In this document: positions 23,324 to 30,312 of the stretch, one piece after another
How positions within the stretch are numbered: position 1 is the stretch's first letter
Layout: the number at the start of each line of letters is the position of its first letter
DNA from: Nitrospirota bacterium
GTDB lineage: Bacteria; Nitrospirota; Thermodesulfovibrionia; UBA6902
Length of the DNA stretch: 33,113 nucleotides
Assembly: GCA_016234115.1 (NCBI GenBank)
Contig: JACRHD010000062.1
Location: 1-33,113 of the forward strand
Direction of reading: 5' to 3'
Notes under the pieces: generated by a model
What the model was told of the DNA's origin: nothing
Seen by the model: the letters and a program-made list of their open reading frames with translations, nothing else
Databases searched by the model: none
Translations under genes and position numbers: made by a program

Positions 23324-25717
23324 ATGAAAAACAGACTGATACATAATCTCACTCCTGATTTGAAAGAGGGGCTGTGCCTGATTGCGGCGCTCGCGGTATT
23401 GATGGGCGCATCACAGGCTCGCGGGCAAGTGCCTGCCAACCCTCTAAGTTTTTTCCCGCCGATAGCATTCGAGGACCCGAAGGTATCAACCGATTTCGTA
23501 GCGGACCGCCTTGCCGCCATCAGGCTCGGGAAGGCGCTGTTCTGGGACATGCAGATAGGCAGCGACGGAATACAGGCCTGCGCGAGCTGTCATTTCCAGG
23601 CGGGCGCGGACGTAAGGCTCAGGAACCAGTTGAGCCCCGGCCTTCTTGGCGGCGATGTGGCATTCGGCAGCGCGGGTTTTCCTCAGTTCACCACGGATTA
23701 CACTTTGACGTCGGCTGACTTCCCATTTCATCAGAGGGAATTTCAGGACCGGCAGGACGCGCCGGTTGTCAGGGATATCAATGACGTTGTGTCTTCACAG
23801 GGGGTCGTCGTGGCGGATTTTGTGGACATCCGCCCCGGGTTTGCCGAAGATGAAATGGTCCCCATAGCCGATGCTGTTTTTAATAACAGCGGCTTCAATG
23901 TCCGAAGGGTACCCCCGAGAAATACCCCGTCGGTCATAAACGCGGTCTACAATCATGACAATTTCTGGGACGGCAGGGCCAATAACATTTTCAACGGCGT
24001 GAACCCTTTCGGCCACCTGGACCCTGCTGCCACAGTACTTGAAAATACCCTTGTGGGTCTGAGTGAAACTACGGTCAGGATCAGAAACGCCGGTCTCGCG
24101 TCCCAGTCTGTGGGACCTCCGCTGTCGGACTTTGAGATGTCGGCGGCGGGGAGGACCTTCCCGAAGCTCGGAAAGAAAATGCTCAGCCTGGTCCCTCTGT
24201 CAAAGCAGAAGGTCCATCCCGAAGACAGTTTTTTAGGACCGATAAGCAATTCCGGCGGGAAGGGTCTCAGCGTGTCTTATACCCAATTGATACAGCAGGC
24301 CTTCAGGTCGAAATGGTGGAGCTCAGACAGTATTGTGACATTCGGTCCGGGGGGAGAAAAACTTATAAGCCCGAACCCGGGACGCCCCCTCACCACGGAT
24401 GAATTCACCCAGATGGAAGCGAACTTCCCTCTCTTTTTCGGTCTGGCGGTCCAGATATATGAGAGCACACTTGTTTCCGACAGGAGCCGCTTTGACGAGT
24501 TTTTAGGCGGCAACCTAAACGCCCTGACCGCGCAGGAGCAGACGGGCCTCGGCATCTTCGTCGGCAAAGGCGCGTGCATCGCCTGCCACACCGGGACGTC
24601 GCTGACTTCCGCCTCCGTCCTCGTCATTCAGGGTATCGAAGACCCTTTCGTGGAGGCAGCCGGGATTGAATTCATGAACATGGCCCAGGGCAGCGCCTTC
24701 TACGACGTGGGCTTTTATAATATTTCCGTACGGCCCACTGCCGACGATATCGGCAGGGGCGGCACGGCTCCCGCGATCAACCCCCTGACGGGGCAGCAGT
24801 TTCCTCTTTCACGCTCGCGGCTCGCCCTTCTGAAAAGAGACGGCCTGCTGCCGCCGGAGGTGGACGCCTTCGTCATTGCCCTGCCTGCCGGCGATCCCAC
24901 CGGTGACAGGGTCGTTGTCGACGGCGCCCTCAAAACACCGGGGCTTCGCAATGTCGAGCTCACCGGACCTTACTTCCATAATGGCGGCGCGTCCACGCTT
25001 GAACAGGTAATCGAATTTTATTCACGCGGAGGTAATTTCCCGGCAGCGAATATAGACGACTTTGATCCCTTGATAACACAGATAGGGTTCAACGACGCGG
25101 AACAAGAGGCCCTGGTGGCTTTTCTCAAGTCGCTTACCGACGAAAGGGTCAGAAATGAAAGCGTGCCTTTCGACCATCCTGAACTGCTTGTCCCCAACGG
25201 CCATACCGCGGACGGCTCAACCCAACTGCTGCGCCTGCCGCCTGTAGGGGCCCAGGGCAGGGCGGCGGAAGGTTTACGGGCACTTCAGCCTTTCCCTGCG
25301 CCTTTAGTGTCTGTAGCGGAAGTCCCGTCTTCATCTCCAGCCGGACCCGGGACAACCGGAGGCGATGAGAGTGTGCCTGGAGTTGAAGGAGGCCGTGACG
25401 GAGGAGGCGGCGGCGGCGGCGGATGCTTTATCGCCACGGCGGCTTATGGAAGTTATATGGCCGACGAGGTGATGACGTTGAGAAGATTCAGGGACAGATA
25501 TCTCCTGACAAACGCCGCCGGTAAGGTGTTCGTGAAATTGTACTACACATATTCTCCGCCGATAGCTGATTACATAGCAGGGCATGAGGTGTTGAAGGCG
25601 GCTGCCAGGACGGCCCTGGCGCCCTTTGTCTACAGCGTCAAGTATCCTGTTCACGTATTGATGATAATCATTTTGATAACCGGAGTGATCGGTTTCAGGA
25701 AAAAGATAAGGGGATAA
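23324..25717 (+). CDS. di-haem cytochrome c peroxidase/MauG-family protein with CFI-box C-terminal domain
   Basis: A 797-residue exported protein. A signal peptide covers about residues 1-35 (ends QARGQ). It has two c-type haem motifs, CASCH (86-90) and CIACH (418-422), as in bacterial di-haem peroxidases and MauG. The conserved peroxidase C-terminal segment is [20 protein letters not shown]. It is longer than classical CcpA (about 330 residues) because of insertions between the haem sites. After a Pro/Gly-rich linker and a Gly run comes [16 protein letters not shown] (from Cys701), then [19 protein letters not shown] and [12 protein letters not shown]. This is the CFI-box CTERM module, ending in a membrane helix (about 770-790) and KKIRG. 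I prefer ATG 23324, since AAAGGA at 23307-23312 is well spaced for it and too close to ATG 23312. The family reduces H2O2 or oxidises protein side chains; the substrate here is unknown. Confidence 0.9.
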   Translation: MKNRLIHNLTPDLKEGLCLIAALAVLMGASQARGQVPANPLSFFPPIAFEDPKVSTDFVADRLAAIRLGKALFWDMQIGSDGIQACASCHFQAGADVRLRNQLSPGLLGGDVAFGSAGFPQFTTDYTLTSADFPFHQREFQDRQDAPVVRDINDVVSSQGVVVADFVDIRPGFAEDEMVPIADAVFNNSGFNVRRVPPRNTPSVINAVYNHDNFWDGRANNIFNGVNPFGHLDPAATVLENTLVGLSETTVRIRNAGLASQSVGPPLSDFEMSAAGRTFPKLGKKMLSLVPLSKQKVHPEDSFLGPISNSGGKGLSVSYTQLIQQAFRSKWWSSDSIVTFGPGGEKLISPNPGRPLTTDEFTQMEANFPLFFGLAVQIYESTLVSDRSRFDEFLGGNLNALTAQEQTGLGIFVGKGACIACHTGTSLTSASVLVIQGIEDPFVEAAGIEFMNMAQGSAFYDVGFYNISVRPTADDIGRGGTAPAINPLTGQQFPLSRSRLALLKRDGLLPPEVDAFVIALPAGDPTGDRVVVDGALKTPGLRNVELTGPYFHNGGASTLEQVIEFYSRGGNFPAANIDDFDPLITQIGFNDAEQEALVAFLKSLTDERVRNESVPFDHPELLVPNGHTADGSTQLLRLPPVGAQGRAAEGLRALQPFPAPLVSVAEVPSSSPAGPGTTGGDESVPGVEGGRDGGGGGGGGCFIATAAYGSYMADEVMTLRRFRDRYLLTNAAGKVFVKLYYTYSPPIADYIAGHEVLKAAARTALAPFVYSVKYPVHVLMIIILITGVIGFRKKIRG

Positions 25718-25883
25718 TTTCTACGGGGGGTGACAGCTCCGACAGTAACTGCCGCGGCTCCTTCAAATAACCGGAACAAGCTCCCGGAGTTGTTCTCCGT
25801 ATCATTAGGAGAAAGGTTGTCAAGGCTTGGTTTGAATTAGAATTAGTTTGAGGAGCCTTAGTAGTTGAGGCCCTGCCGCTGAG
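25718..25883. terminator. possible hairpin between the peroxidase and mqnD genes (convergent)
   Basis: GGAACAAGCTC near 25781-25791 can pair with GAGTTGTTCTCC just after it. The gap separates convergent genes, so a terminator is expected, but no T-tract is present. Confidence is low. Confidence 0.35.
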
Positions 25884-26795
25884 TCAAACCTCGCGCATAT
25901 CGGCCGCCGTTTGCGGGATGATCCCGGCGTCTTCGGCCCTCGAAAGAAGTTCAAGGACCGCCTTATCACCTTCCTCTCCGAGAGCGAGGGAATAGTCATT
26001 AACATAAAGAGCGATGTGCTGATTTATAACTTCATCTGAAAGCTCCTGCGAGTGCTGTTTTATATATTCCATAGGTTCGGAGCGATTGTTGAAGGAGAAT
26101 TCAACGCTTTGCCTGATCAGGCCTTCGATTTTTTCAATTGTTGAATCACCAAGAGAACGCTTCGCGATAATCCCCCCGAGGGGAATCGGCAGAACGGTCT
26201 CCTCCTCCCACCATTTGCCGAGGTCTATAAGCTGTTTAAGCCCATATGAAGGGTAGGTGAACCTGCTTTCGTGAATTATCAGCCCGGCGTCAACTTTCTC
26301 ATTCGCGACCGCCTCCATGATTTTGTGAAAAGGCATCTCTATAAAGACAGGGGCAAGGGTCCGGGGTCCAGGGTCCGGAGGGCGGGGGCCAGGGGCAAGG
26401 GTAGGGGCGGGTTTCAAACCCGTCCTTGCGAATGCCGGATCGTAAAGCTGCAGGAGAAGAAATGCCGTTGTGAATCTGCCGGGGATAGCGATCTTTTTGC
26501 CCCTCAATTCCTCCATCGTGTAATCGTGTTTTGTAACGACAAGGGGACCGCATCCTCTTCCAAGCGCCCCGCCTGAGCGGAGGAGGCGATATTTTTCACG
26601 CAAATATCCGAATGCGTGATAAGAGATTTTTGTAAGATCGAGTTCAGTGTTGAGCGCCTTCTGATTCAGGGTCTCCACATCGAGAAGGATTTCCTGAAAT
26701 TTCAGGTCGCCGGTGTCTATCTTCCCGTGAATCAGCGCGTAGAAGATGAAGGTGTCGTTAGGGCAGGGGGAGTAACCGAGTGTGAGGGTTTTCAT
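25884..26795 (-). CDS. mqnD: 1,4-dihydroxy-6-naphthoate synthase (futalosine menaquinone pathway)
   Basis: A 303-residue periplasmic-binding-protein-like enzyme. GYSPCPNDTFIFYALIHGKI (7-26) is the MqnD signature, and the segment DAGLIIHESRFTY (169-181) is also family-typical. MqnD converts cyclic de-hypoxanthinyl futalosine to 1,4-dihydroxy-6-naphthoate in menaquinone synthesis. Residues about 123-149 (rich in Pro, Gly, Ala, Arg: RTGLKPAPTLAPGPRPPDPG and following) interrupt the expected continuity between LLLQLYDPAF and VFIEMPFHKIMEAV. They correspond exactly to a heptad-repeat array in the DNA (26349-26429), so this is an in-frame insertion. The active-site regions flanking it appear intact. 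It lies downstream of iscU across a palindrome, and no other mqn gene is in the window. Confidence 0.9.
   Translation of the reverse strand: MKTLTLGYSPCPNDTFIFYALIHGKIDTGDLKFQEILLDVETLNQKALNTELDLTKISYHAFGYLREKYRLLRSGGALGRGCGPLVVTKHDYTMEELRGKKIAIPGRFTTAFLLLQLYDPAFARTGLKPAPTLAPGPRPPDPGPRTLAPVFIEMPFHKIMEAVANEKVDAGLIIHESRFTYPSYGLKQLIDLGKWWEEETVLPIPLGGIIAKRSLGDSTIEKIEGLIRQSVEFSFNNRSEPMEYIKQHSQELSDEVINQHIALYVNDYSLALGEEGDKAVLELLSRAEDAGIIPQTAADMREV
26349..26429. repeat. heptad repeat array inside mqnD
   Basis: Seven consecutive 7-nt words from 26350 to 26398: GGGGCAA, GGGTCCG, GGGTCCA, GGGTCCG, GAGGGCG, GGGGCCA, GGGGCAA. GGGTAGG follows, then a perfect CGGGTTT-C-AAACCCG palindrome (26408-26422). The array is in frame and adds about 27 residues. 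Confidence 0.8.
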
Positions 26796-26807
26796 TCCAA
26801 GTGATCT

Positions 26808-26900
26808 CTATCCGCAGATTACGCAGATTTCACAGATAAGAAAAATATAATAAAAATTCCTCCATTCTTAATCTGAGTAATCTGTGAAATCTGTGGATAT
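26808..26900. repeat. nonamer palindrome between iscU and mqnD
   Basis: The left arm has words ATTACGCAG, ATTTCACAG after ATCCGCAG (about 26810-26835). The right arm has CTGAGTAAT, CTGTGAAAT, CTGTGGAT (26873-26898). The design is the same as the heptad elements but with a 9-nt period. It ends at the iscU stop codon. Confidence 0.75.
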
Positions 26901-27271
26901 CATTTTTGTTGTTTATTCTTATAATCCTCAACGGCCTTGCGCAATGCGTCGGCGCCGAGGTTGGAGCAGTGCATCTTCTGGGGCGGCAGGCCGTCGAGGG
27001 CCTCGGCGAGCGAGCTCTTGGTTATCTTCAGAGCTTCGTCGAGCGTCATGCCTTTAGCCATCTCCGTCACCATGCTCGACACAGCGATTGCGGCCCCGCA
27101 GCCGAAGGTCTGGAATTTCGCGTCGGTGATTTTATCGTCTTTGACCTTTATGTATATCTTCATTACGTCGCCGCATACGGGGTTGCCTTCGGTCCCGATA
27201 CCGTCGGCGTCAGGCATTTCGCCTACGTTGCGGGGATTGCTGAAATGGTCCATTACTTTTGCGCTGTACAT
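26900..27271 (-). CDS. iscU: iron-sulfur cluster scaffold protein
   Basis: A 123-residue IscU-type scaffold. The start MYSAKVMDHFSNPRNVG is canonical. The three cluster cysteines are in NPVCGD, FGCGAAIA and HCSNLGADAL, and the conserved Asp follows the first (CGD). In IscU, [2Fe-2S] clusters are assembled on these ligands with sulfur from IscS. The ATG at 27271 has a GGAGGG Shine-Dalgarno; a longer open frame upstream reads through the end of iscS and is not used. It overlaps the iscS end by 19 nt, so the two are coupled. Confidence 0.93.
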   Translation of the reverse strand: MYSAKVMDHFSNPRNVGEMPDADGIGTEGNPVCGDVMKIYIKVKDDKITDAKFQTFGCGAAIAVSSMVTEMAKGMTLDEALKITKSSLAEALDGLPPQKMHCSNLGADALRKAVEDYKNKQQK

Positions 27272-28446
27272 GTCGGTCCCTCCGTTCCTTCCCAGCCTTT
27301 TGCATAAGGGGATATTTCCCTGAGCCGGGAAATGACCGCCGGGAAAATCTCCGTGAAATAAGTTATATCGTCTTCCGTAATTGTTTCTCCTAACGTAAAT
27401 ACTACCGATCCCTGGGCCACATGAGCGGGGATGCCGATTGATATCAGAACAGGCGACGCCTTTAACGCCTTTGAGCTGCACGCGGAACCGCTTGCCGAGT
27501 AAATTCCCTTCGCGGCAAGAAGAAGCAGCATGGCCTCGCCTTCAATATATTCAACTACAAAACTCGCGTGGCCCGGGAGCCTCTTCTCCGGGTGTCCGGT
27601 GAGAAGCGCTTTATCGATCTTAAGGGCGCAGTCGATTATTTTGTCCCTTAACGCTCTTACATGGTCCACGCGTTTCTTCAAGTCCCTTTTTGCGAGCTCC
27701 GCGGCCCTGCCCATTCCGACGATTGCAGGCACGTTTTCCGTCCCGGCGCGCCTGCCTCCTTCCTGTATCCCTCCGTAGACAAGGGGGACGATCCGCACGC
27801 CTTCTTTAACATAAAGGGCCGCGGCCCCTTTTGGACCGTAGAACTGGTGGGCGGTAAAAGATACAAGGTCCGCATTCAGAGATTGAACATCCACGGGGAT
27901 GTTCCCCACGGACGCGACCGCATCGGTGTGAAATATTACGCCTTTCTGTCTTGCGATCCTGCCGATTTCTTCAATGGGCTGTATCGTGCCGATTTCGGGA
28001 CTCGCGTGGATTACGGAAATCAGGATGGTCTCTTTCGTAATAGCCTTCTCAATGTCCGCGGGGTTGACCGTGCCGTATTTATCGACAGGGAGATATGTGA
28101 CCGCGAACCCCTGCTTTTCAAGAAAGCGAGCGGTATTGAGGACCGAGTGATGTTCGATCTTTGAGACGATAACGTGCTTCCCTTTGTTCTGGTTGGCATA
28201 TGCTATGCCTTTGACCGCAAAATTATTCGACTCTGCCCCGCTTGCGGTAAAGACTATCTCTTTGGGCTTCGCGTTTATAAGGGAGGCGGTGGCCGCGCGC
28301 GCGGTTTCTATGGCCTCTCTCGCCTTCATGCCCGGTTCATATAAGCTGAGGGGATTTCCGTAATGCTCCCTGAAGTAAGGCATCATTGCTTCGAGGACTT
28401 CGGGATGCAGCGGGTTTGTTGCTACGTGATCGAGATATATATTCAT
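27253..28446 (-). CDS. IscS/NifS-like cysteine desulfurase homologue lacking PLP-binding residues
   Basis: A 397-residue fold-type I aminotransferase V-family protein, in operon with iscU. The desulfurase cysteine loop is present (SGSACSSKAL, Cys323). His99 (SKIEHHSV) and Asp175 (HTDA) are also kept. However, the PLP Schiff-base lysine in the family motif HK-YGPKG is Gln201 here (TAHQFYGPKG, codon CAG). Other PLP contacts also differ from E. coli IscS: Thr76 to Ala71, Asn155 to Pro150 (HASPEIG) and Gln183 to Ala178 (DAVASVG). The start motif is YLDHVATNP instead of YLDNAATTP. The start has a GGAGGT Shine-Dalgarno. It is either a divergent enzyme with altered cofactor binding or a non-catalytic partner. 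E. coli numbering is from memory. The gene symbol is withheld because activity is doubtful. Confidence 0.85.
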   Translation of the reverse strand: MNIYLDHVATNPLHPEVLEAMMPYFREHYGNPLSLYEPGMKAREAIETARAATASLINAKPKEIVFTASGAESNNFAVKGIAYANQNKGKHVIVSKIEHHSVLNTARFLEKQGFAVTYLPVDKYGTVNPADIEKAITKETILISVIHASPEIGTIQPIEEIGRIARQKGVIFHTDAVASVGNIPVDVQSLNADLVSFTAHQFYGPKGAAALYVKEGVRIVPLVYGGIQEGGRRAGTENVPAIVGMGRAAELAKRDLKKRVDHVRALRDKIIDCALKIDKALLTGHPEKRLPGHASFVVEYIEGEAMLLLLAAKGIYSASGSACSSKALKASPVLISIGIPAHVAQGSVVFTLGETITEDDITYFTEIFPAVISRLREISPYAKGWEGTEGPTCTAQK

Positions 28447-28462
28447 TTTACCTCCGGTAAAA

Positions 28463-28578
28463 TTGATGGCACAGATTTAAGAATGATTACACAGATAGAA
28501 AAGTGGATTGCACAGATTTTCTTATTCGGTGTCATCTGATTTTGATCTGTGTCATCGGTTTTCTTATCTGTGAAATCA
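28463..28578. repeat. nonamer/irregular palindrome between tusA-like and iscS genes
   Basis: Repeated GCACAGATTT, ACACAGATA and GCACAGATTT on the left face ATCTGTGTCATCGG and ATCTGTGAAATCA on the right. The right end contains the stop of the tusA-like gene (28576-28578). It may reduce read-through into iscS or protect the upstream mRNA. Confidence 0.65.
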
Positions 28579-28875
28579 ACGGGTCTTCTTCCGTATATAA
28601 AATTTATAATGGTCCGAATCTTCAAAGATACCTAAAAAATCATTACCTGTCTTTGCGCACCAGGCCGGGATATCTTCGAGCGCGCCGTCGTAGTCGGTAA
28701 GTATCGCCAGGACCTCTCCCGGCTGCAATACCTTGATCTGGTCCTCGATTGTCAGCAGGTGCATCGGGCACATCATGTAAATGATGTCCGTGGTCGAATC
28801 CGCCTGCATGGGGCTGTCTAAAAATTTAAGCCTGCCGTCCGTTTCCAATTCTATTTGCGCCTCCGATACCAGCAC
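28576..28875 (-). CDS. TusA/SirA-family sulfur-carrier-like protein
   Basis: A 99-residue protein with the TusA fold. The catalytic CP motif is MMCPMHL (Cys36-Pro37), followed by the helix LLTIEDQIKVLQPGEVLAILTDYDGALEDIPAWC and the strand HYKFYIRKK. A second Cys (73) is the one often present in the DIPAWC segment. TusA proteins carry persulfide sulfur from IscS-like desulfurases. The GTG start (28873-28875) has GAGGTGA just upstream. It lies 3 nt after the iscR stop, in the iscR operon. An N-terminal extension of about 30 residues precedes the usual start of the fold. Sulfur transfer in the Fe-S or thiol pathways is inferred from the family and context. Confidence 0.85.
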   Translation of the reverse strand: MLVSEAQIELETDGRLKFLDSPMQADSTTDIIYMMCPMHLLTIEDQIKVLQPGEVLAILTDYDGALEDIPAWCAKTGNDFLGIFEDSDHYKFYIRKKTR

Positions 28876-28878
28876 ACT

Positions 28879-29304
28879 TCACCTCGTTAATTTGGCCTCT
28901 TCCTTCAATAAATCGTTCAGTGTTATAGTGCCCAGGAAATTCTCTATCTTCTCACCGAGGGATTTCCATAACAGCCTTGTCACGCATCCCTCGACGCGGT
29001 TGCACCCTTTTGCCTTCGGGCCGAGGCAATGAGTAATTGTCACGGGGCCTTCGAGGGCGTTCAGTATCATCCCTATGCTGATCAGCTCCGGCTTTTTGTT
29101 TATTATGTATCCGCCGCCCGGACCTTTCCGGCTCGTAATGAGCTTTGACCTGCGAAGCCTGTTCAGCAACTGCTCAAGATAGGCGACCGAAACGTCCTGC
29201 CGCTCGGCAATCTGCCTGATCGGCAAAGGGCCTTTTTCATAGTGCTTGGCCAGCTCGAACATGGCCCTTACACCGTATTGTCCCTTGGTCGATAATTTCA
29301 GCAC
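28879..29304 (-). CDS. iscR: Rrf2-family [2Fe-2S] transcriptional regulator, IscR-like
   Basis: A 141-residue winged-helix regulator. It begins MLKLSTKGQYGVRAMFELA, the standard Rrf2 start, with recognition helix DVSVAYLEQLLNRLRRSKL (38-56) and wing GPGGGY (61-66). Cys93, Cys101 and Cys107 (THCLGPKAKGCNRVEGC) are placed as the cluster ligands of IscR. It likely senses Fe-S status and controls the downstream isc genes. The GTG at 29304 is chosen over a longer open frame upstream, which would translate a repeat and unrelated sequence. The promoter is immediately upstream with a predicted transcription start almost at the GTG, so translation may begin with little or no leader. Confidence 0.9.
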   Translation of the reverse strand: MLKLSTKGQYGVRAMFELAKHYEKGPLPIRQIAERQDVSVAYLEQLLNRLRRSKLITSRKGPGGGYIINKKPELISIGMILNALEGPVTITHCLGPKAKGCNRVEGCVTRLLWKSLGEKIENFLGTITLNDLLKEEAKLTR

Positions 29305-29310
29305 GCAAAT

Positions 29311-29339
29311 AGGATAAAATAGTTTACTAAAGTTGTCAA
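29311..29339 (-). promoter_or_regulatory. promoter of the iscR operon with an overlapping near-palindrome
   Basis: On the minus strand TTGACA (29339-29334) is separated by 17 nt from TATCCT (29316-29311). The spacer contains AGTTTACTAAAGT (plus strand 29321-29333), a near-palindrome well placed for an operator, possibly for IscR itself. The predicted start is within a few bases of the GTG. Confidence 0.6.
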
Positions 29340-29367
29340 GTATTGTTGTGGGGGATTGTTGTGGGGG

Positions 29368-29412
29368 ATATTCCCCCTTTGAAAAAGGGGGAGGAAGGGG
29401 GATTTTGAAATA
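29368..29412. repeat. 45-bp dispersed palindromic repeat, inverted copy 2
   Basis: The reverse complement of this segment matches 19130-19174 at 44 of 45 positions. It lies upstream of the iscR promoter, outside the boxes. Confidence 0.85.
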
Positions 29413-30312
29413 AAAAGCATTTATCAAAAAATCTCTCTCACCCCTGCTTAAGGCACCTACTGTTGGTCTTTTCCAAAGAGAGGAATTGTAAAAATAGCCA
29501 AGGCTCGGGCAGGACACGCTAATTGACTTATAAAGCATAGGCATAAAAACTTCCGGGCCACCGCCTCCGACAAGGTTCTGTCCATAGCTTCTCTGCATAA
29601 GAATGTGGCCGCAGTCGATCCGGAACTGCTTACGATTTATAGGACTTTTACAGGCCTGAATCGGGGAAAAACCCATATGAACGTGGCGCTTTCACCTGAT
29701 ATTCTCTCATGTTAAATACCCTGTTATCCCCATTCCCCCCTCAAGAGAATTAATTTATTATAAAAAATAGCATTTGATTCACGAGGTTATTGTTAAATTT
29801 TATGACATGCTGATTGTCTCATCATAAGTTAATAAGTATCCGTCCATAACCTTAAAGCTTAGATCGTCATTCCCTCGCTCTTCTGAGAGGGAATCCATGG
29901 TAACACGAGCTCACGGTTCTGCAGGTCACCAAGACAAGCCTGTCATCCTGGGCCTGTCGAAGGATGAGCCTGAAGTAGCTCCCGGCTACAAGTTAACTGA
30001 CAAAATTATTTACATGCATCACCTGCCTTTTTTGAATCCCGAACTGTTTATTGGCATAATCATTGCTGCATAGAACGAAGCAGCTCTGCGTTTCATTTTA
30101 TTTGTTGTAAGTGGTTGATAGTGAATACTCCCTCTCCCGGATGTGAGGGGGCGAGGGTTGAAGTACTTTACTTCAGAGGGCGGTGTCGGATTTTCTCCCT
30201 TTGGAAAAGGGGGATGAAGAAGGGGGATTTTTTTAACTTGGGTCAGTCAGATTTAATTTCTTACCAGAACAGTAATCATAGATTACGAACAATGTTTTAA
30301 AGGAGGGATTTG
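29413..30312. other. 900-nt intergenic region with palindromes, no intact gene
   Basis: Between divergent iscR and the DUF1566 gene. A plus-strand open stretch at about 29522-29715 (for example SDKVLSIASLHKNVAAVDPE) has no start codon and may be a remnant. Inverted repeats include CATTCCCTC/GAGGGAATC near 29869-29897 and CCCTCTCCC-type repeats near 30130-30160. A related GGGGGA hairpin is at about 30190-30235. The Shine-Dalgarno AAAGGAGG at about 30299-30306 belongs to the next gene. Confidence 0.4.

Noticed and set aside
27272-27481. 70-residue N-terminal extension of iscU
   Set aside because: It reads iscS sequence in another frame; the ATG at 27271 has a Shine-Dalgarno and the canonical start.
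29305-29676. 124-residue N-terminal extension of iscR
   Set aside because: It would translate the promoter and a dispersed palindrome; Rrf2 proteins begin at MLKLSTKG.
29522-29715. Plus-strand coding-like stretch in the iscR upstream region
   Set aside because: Protein-like composition but no start codon or family match; mentioned only as a possible remnant.
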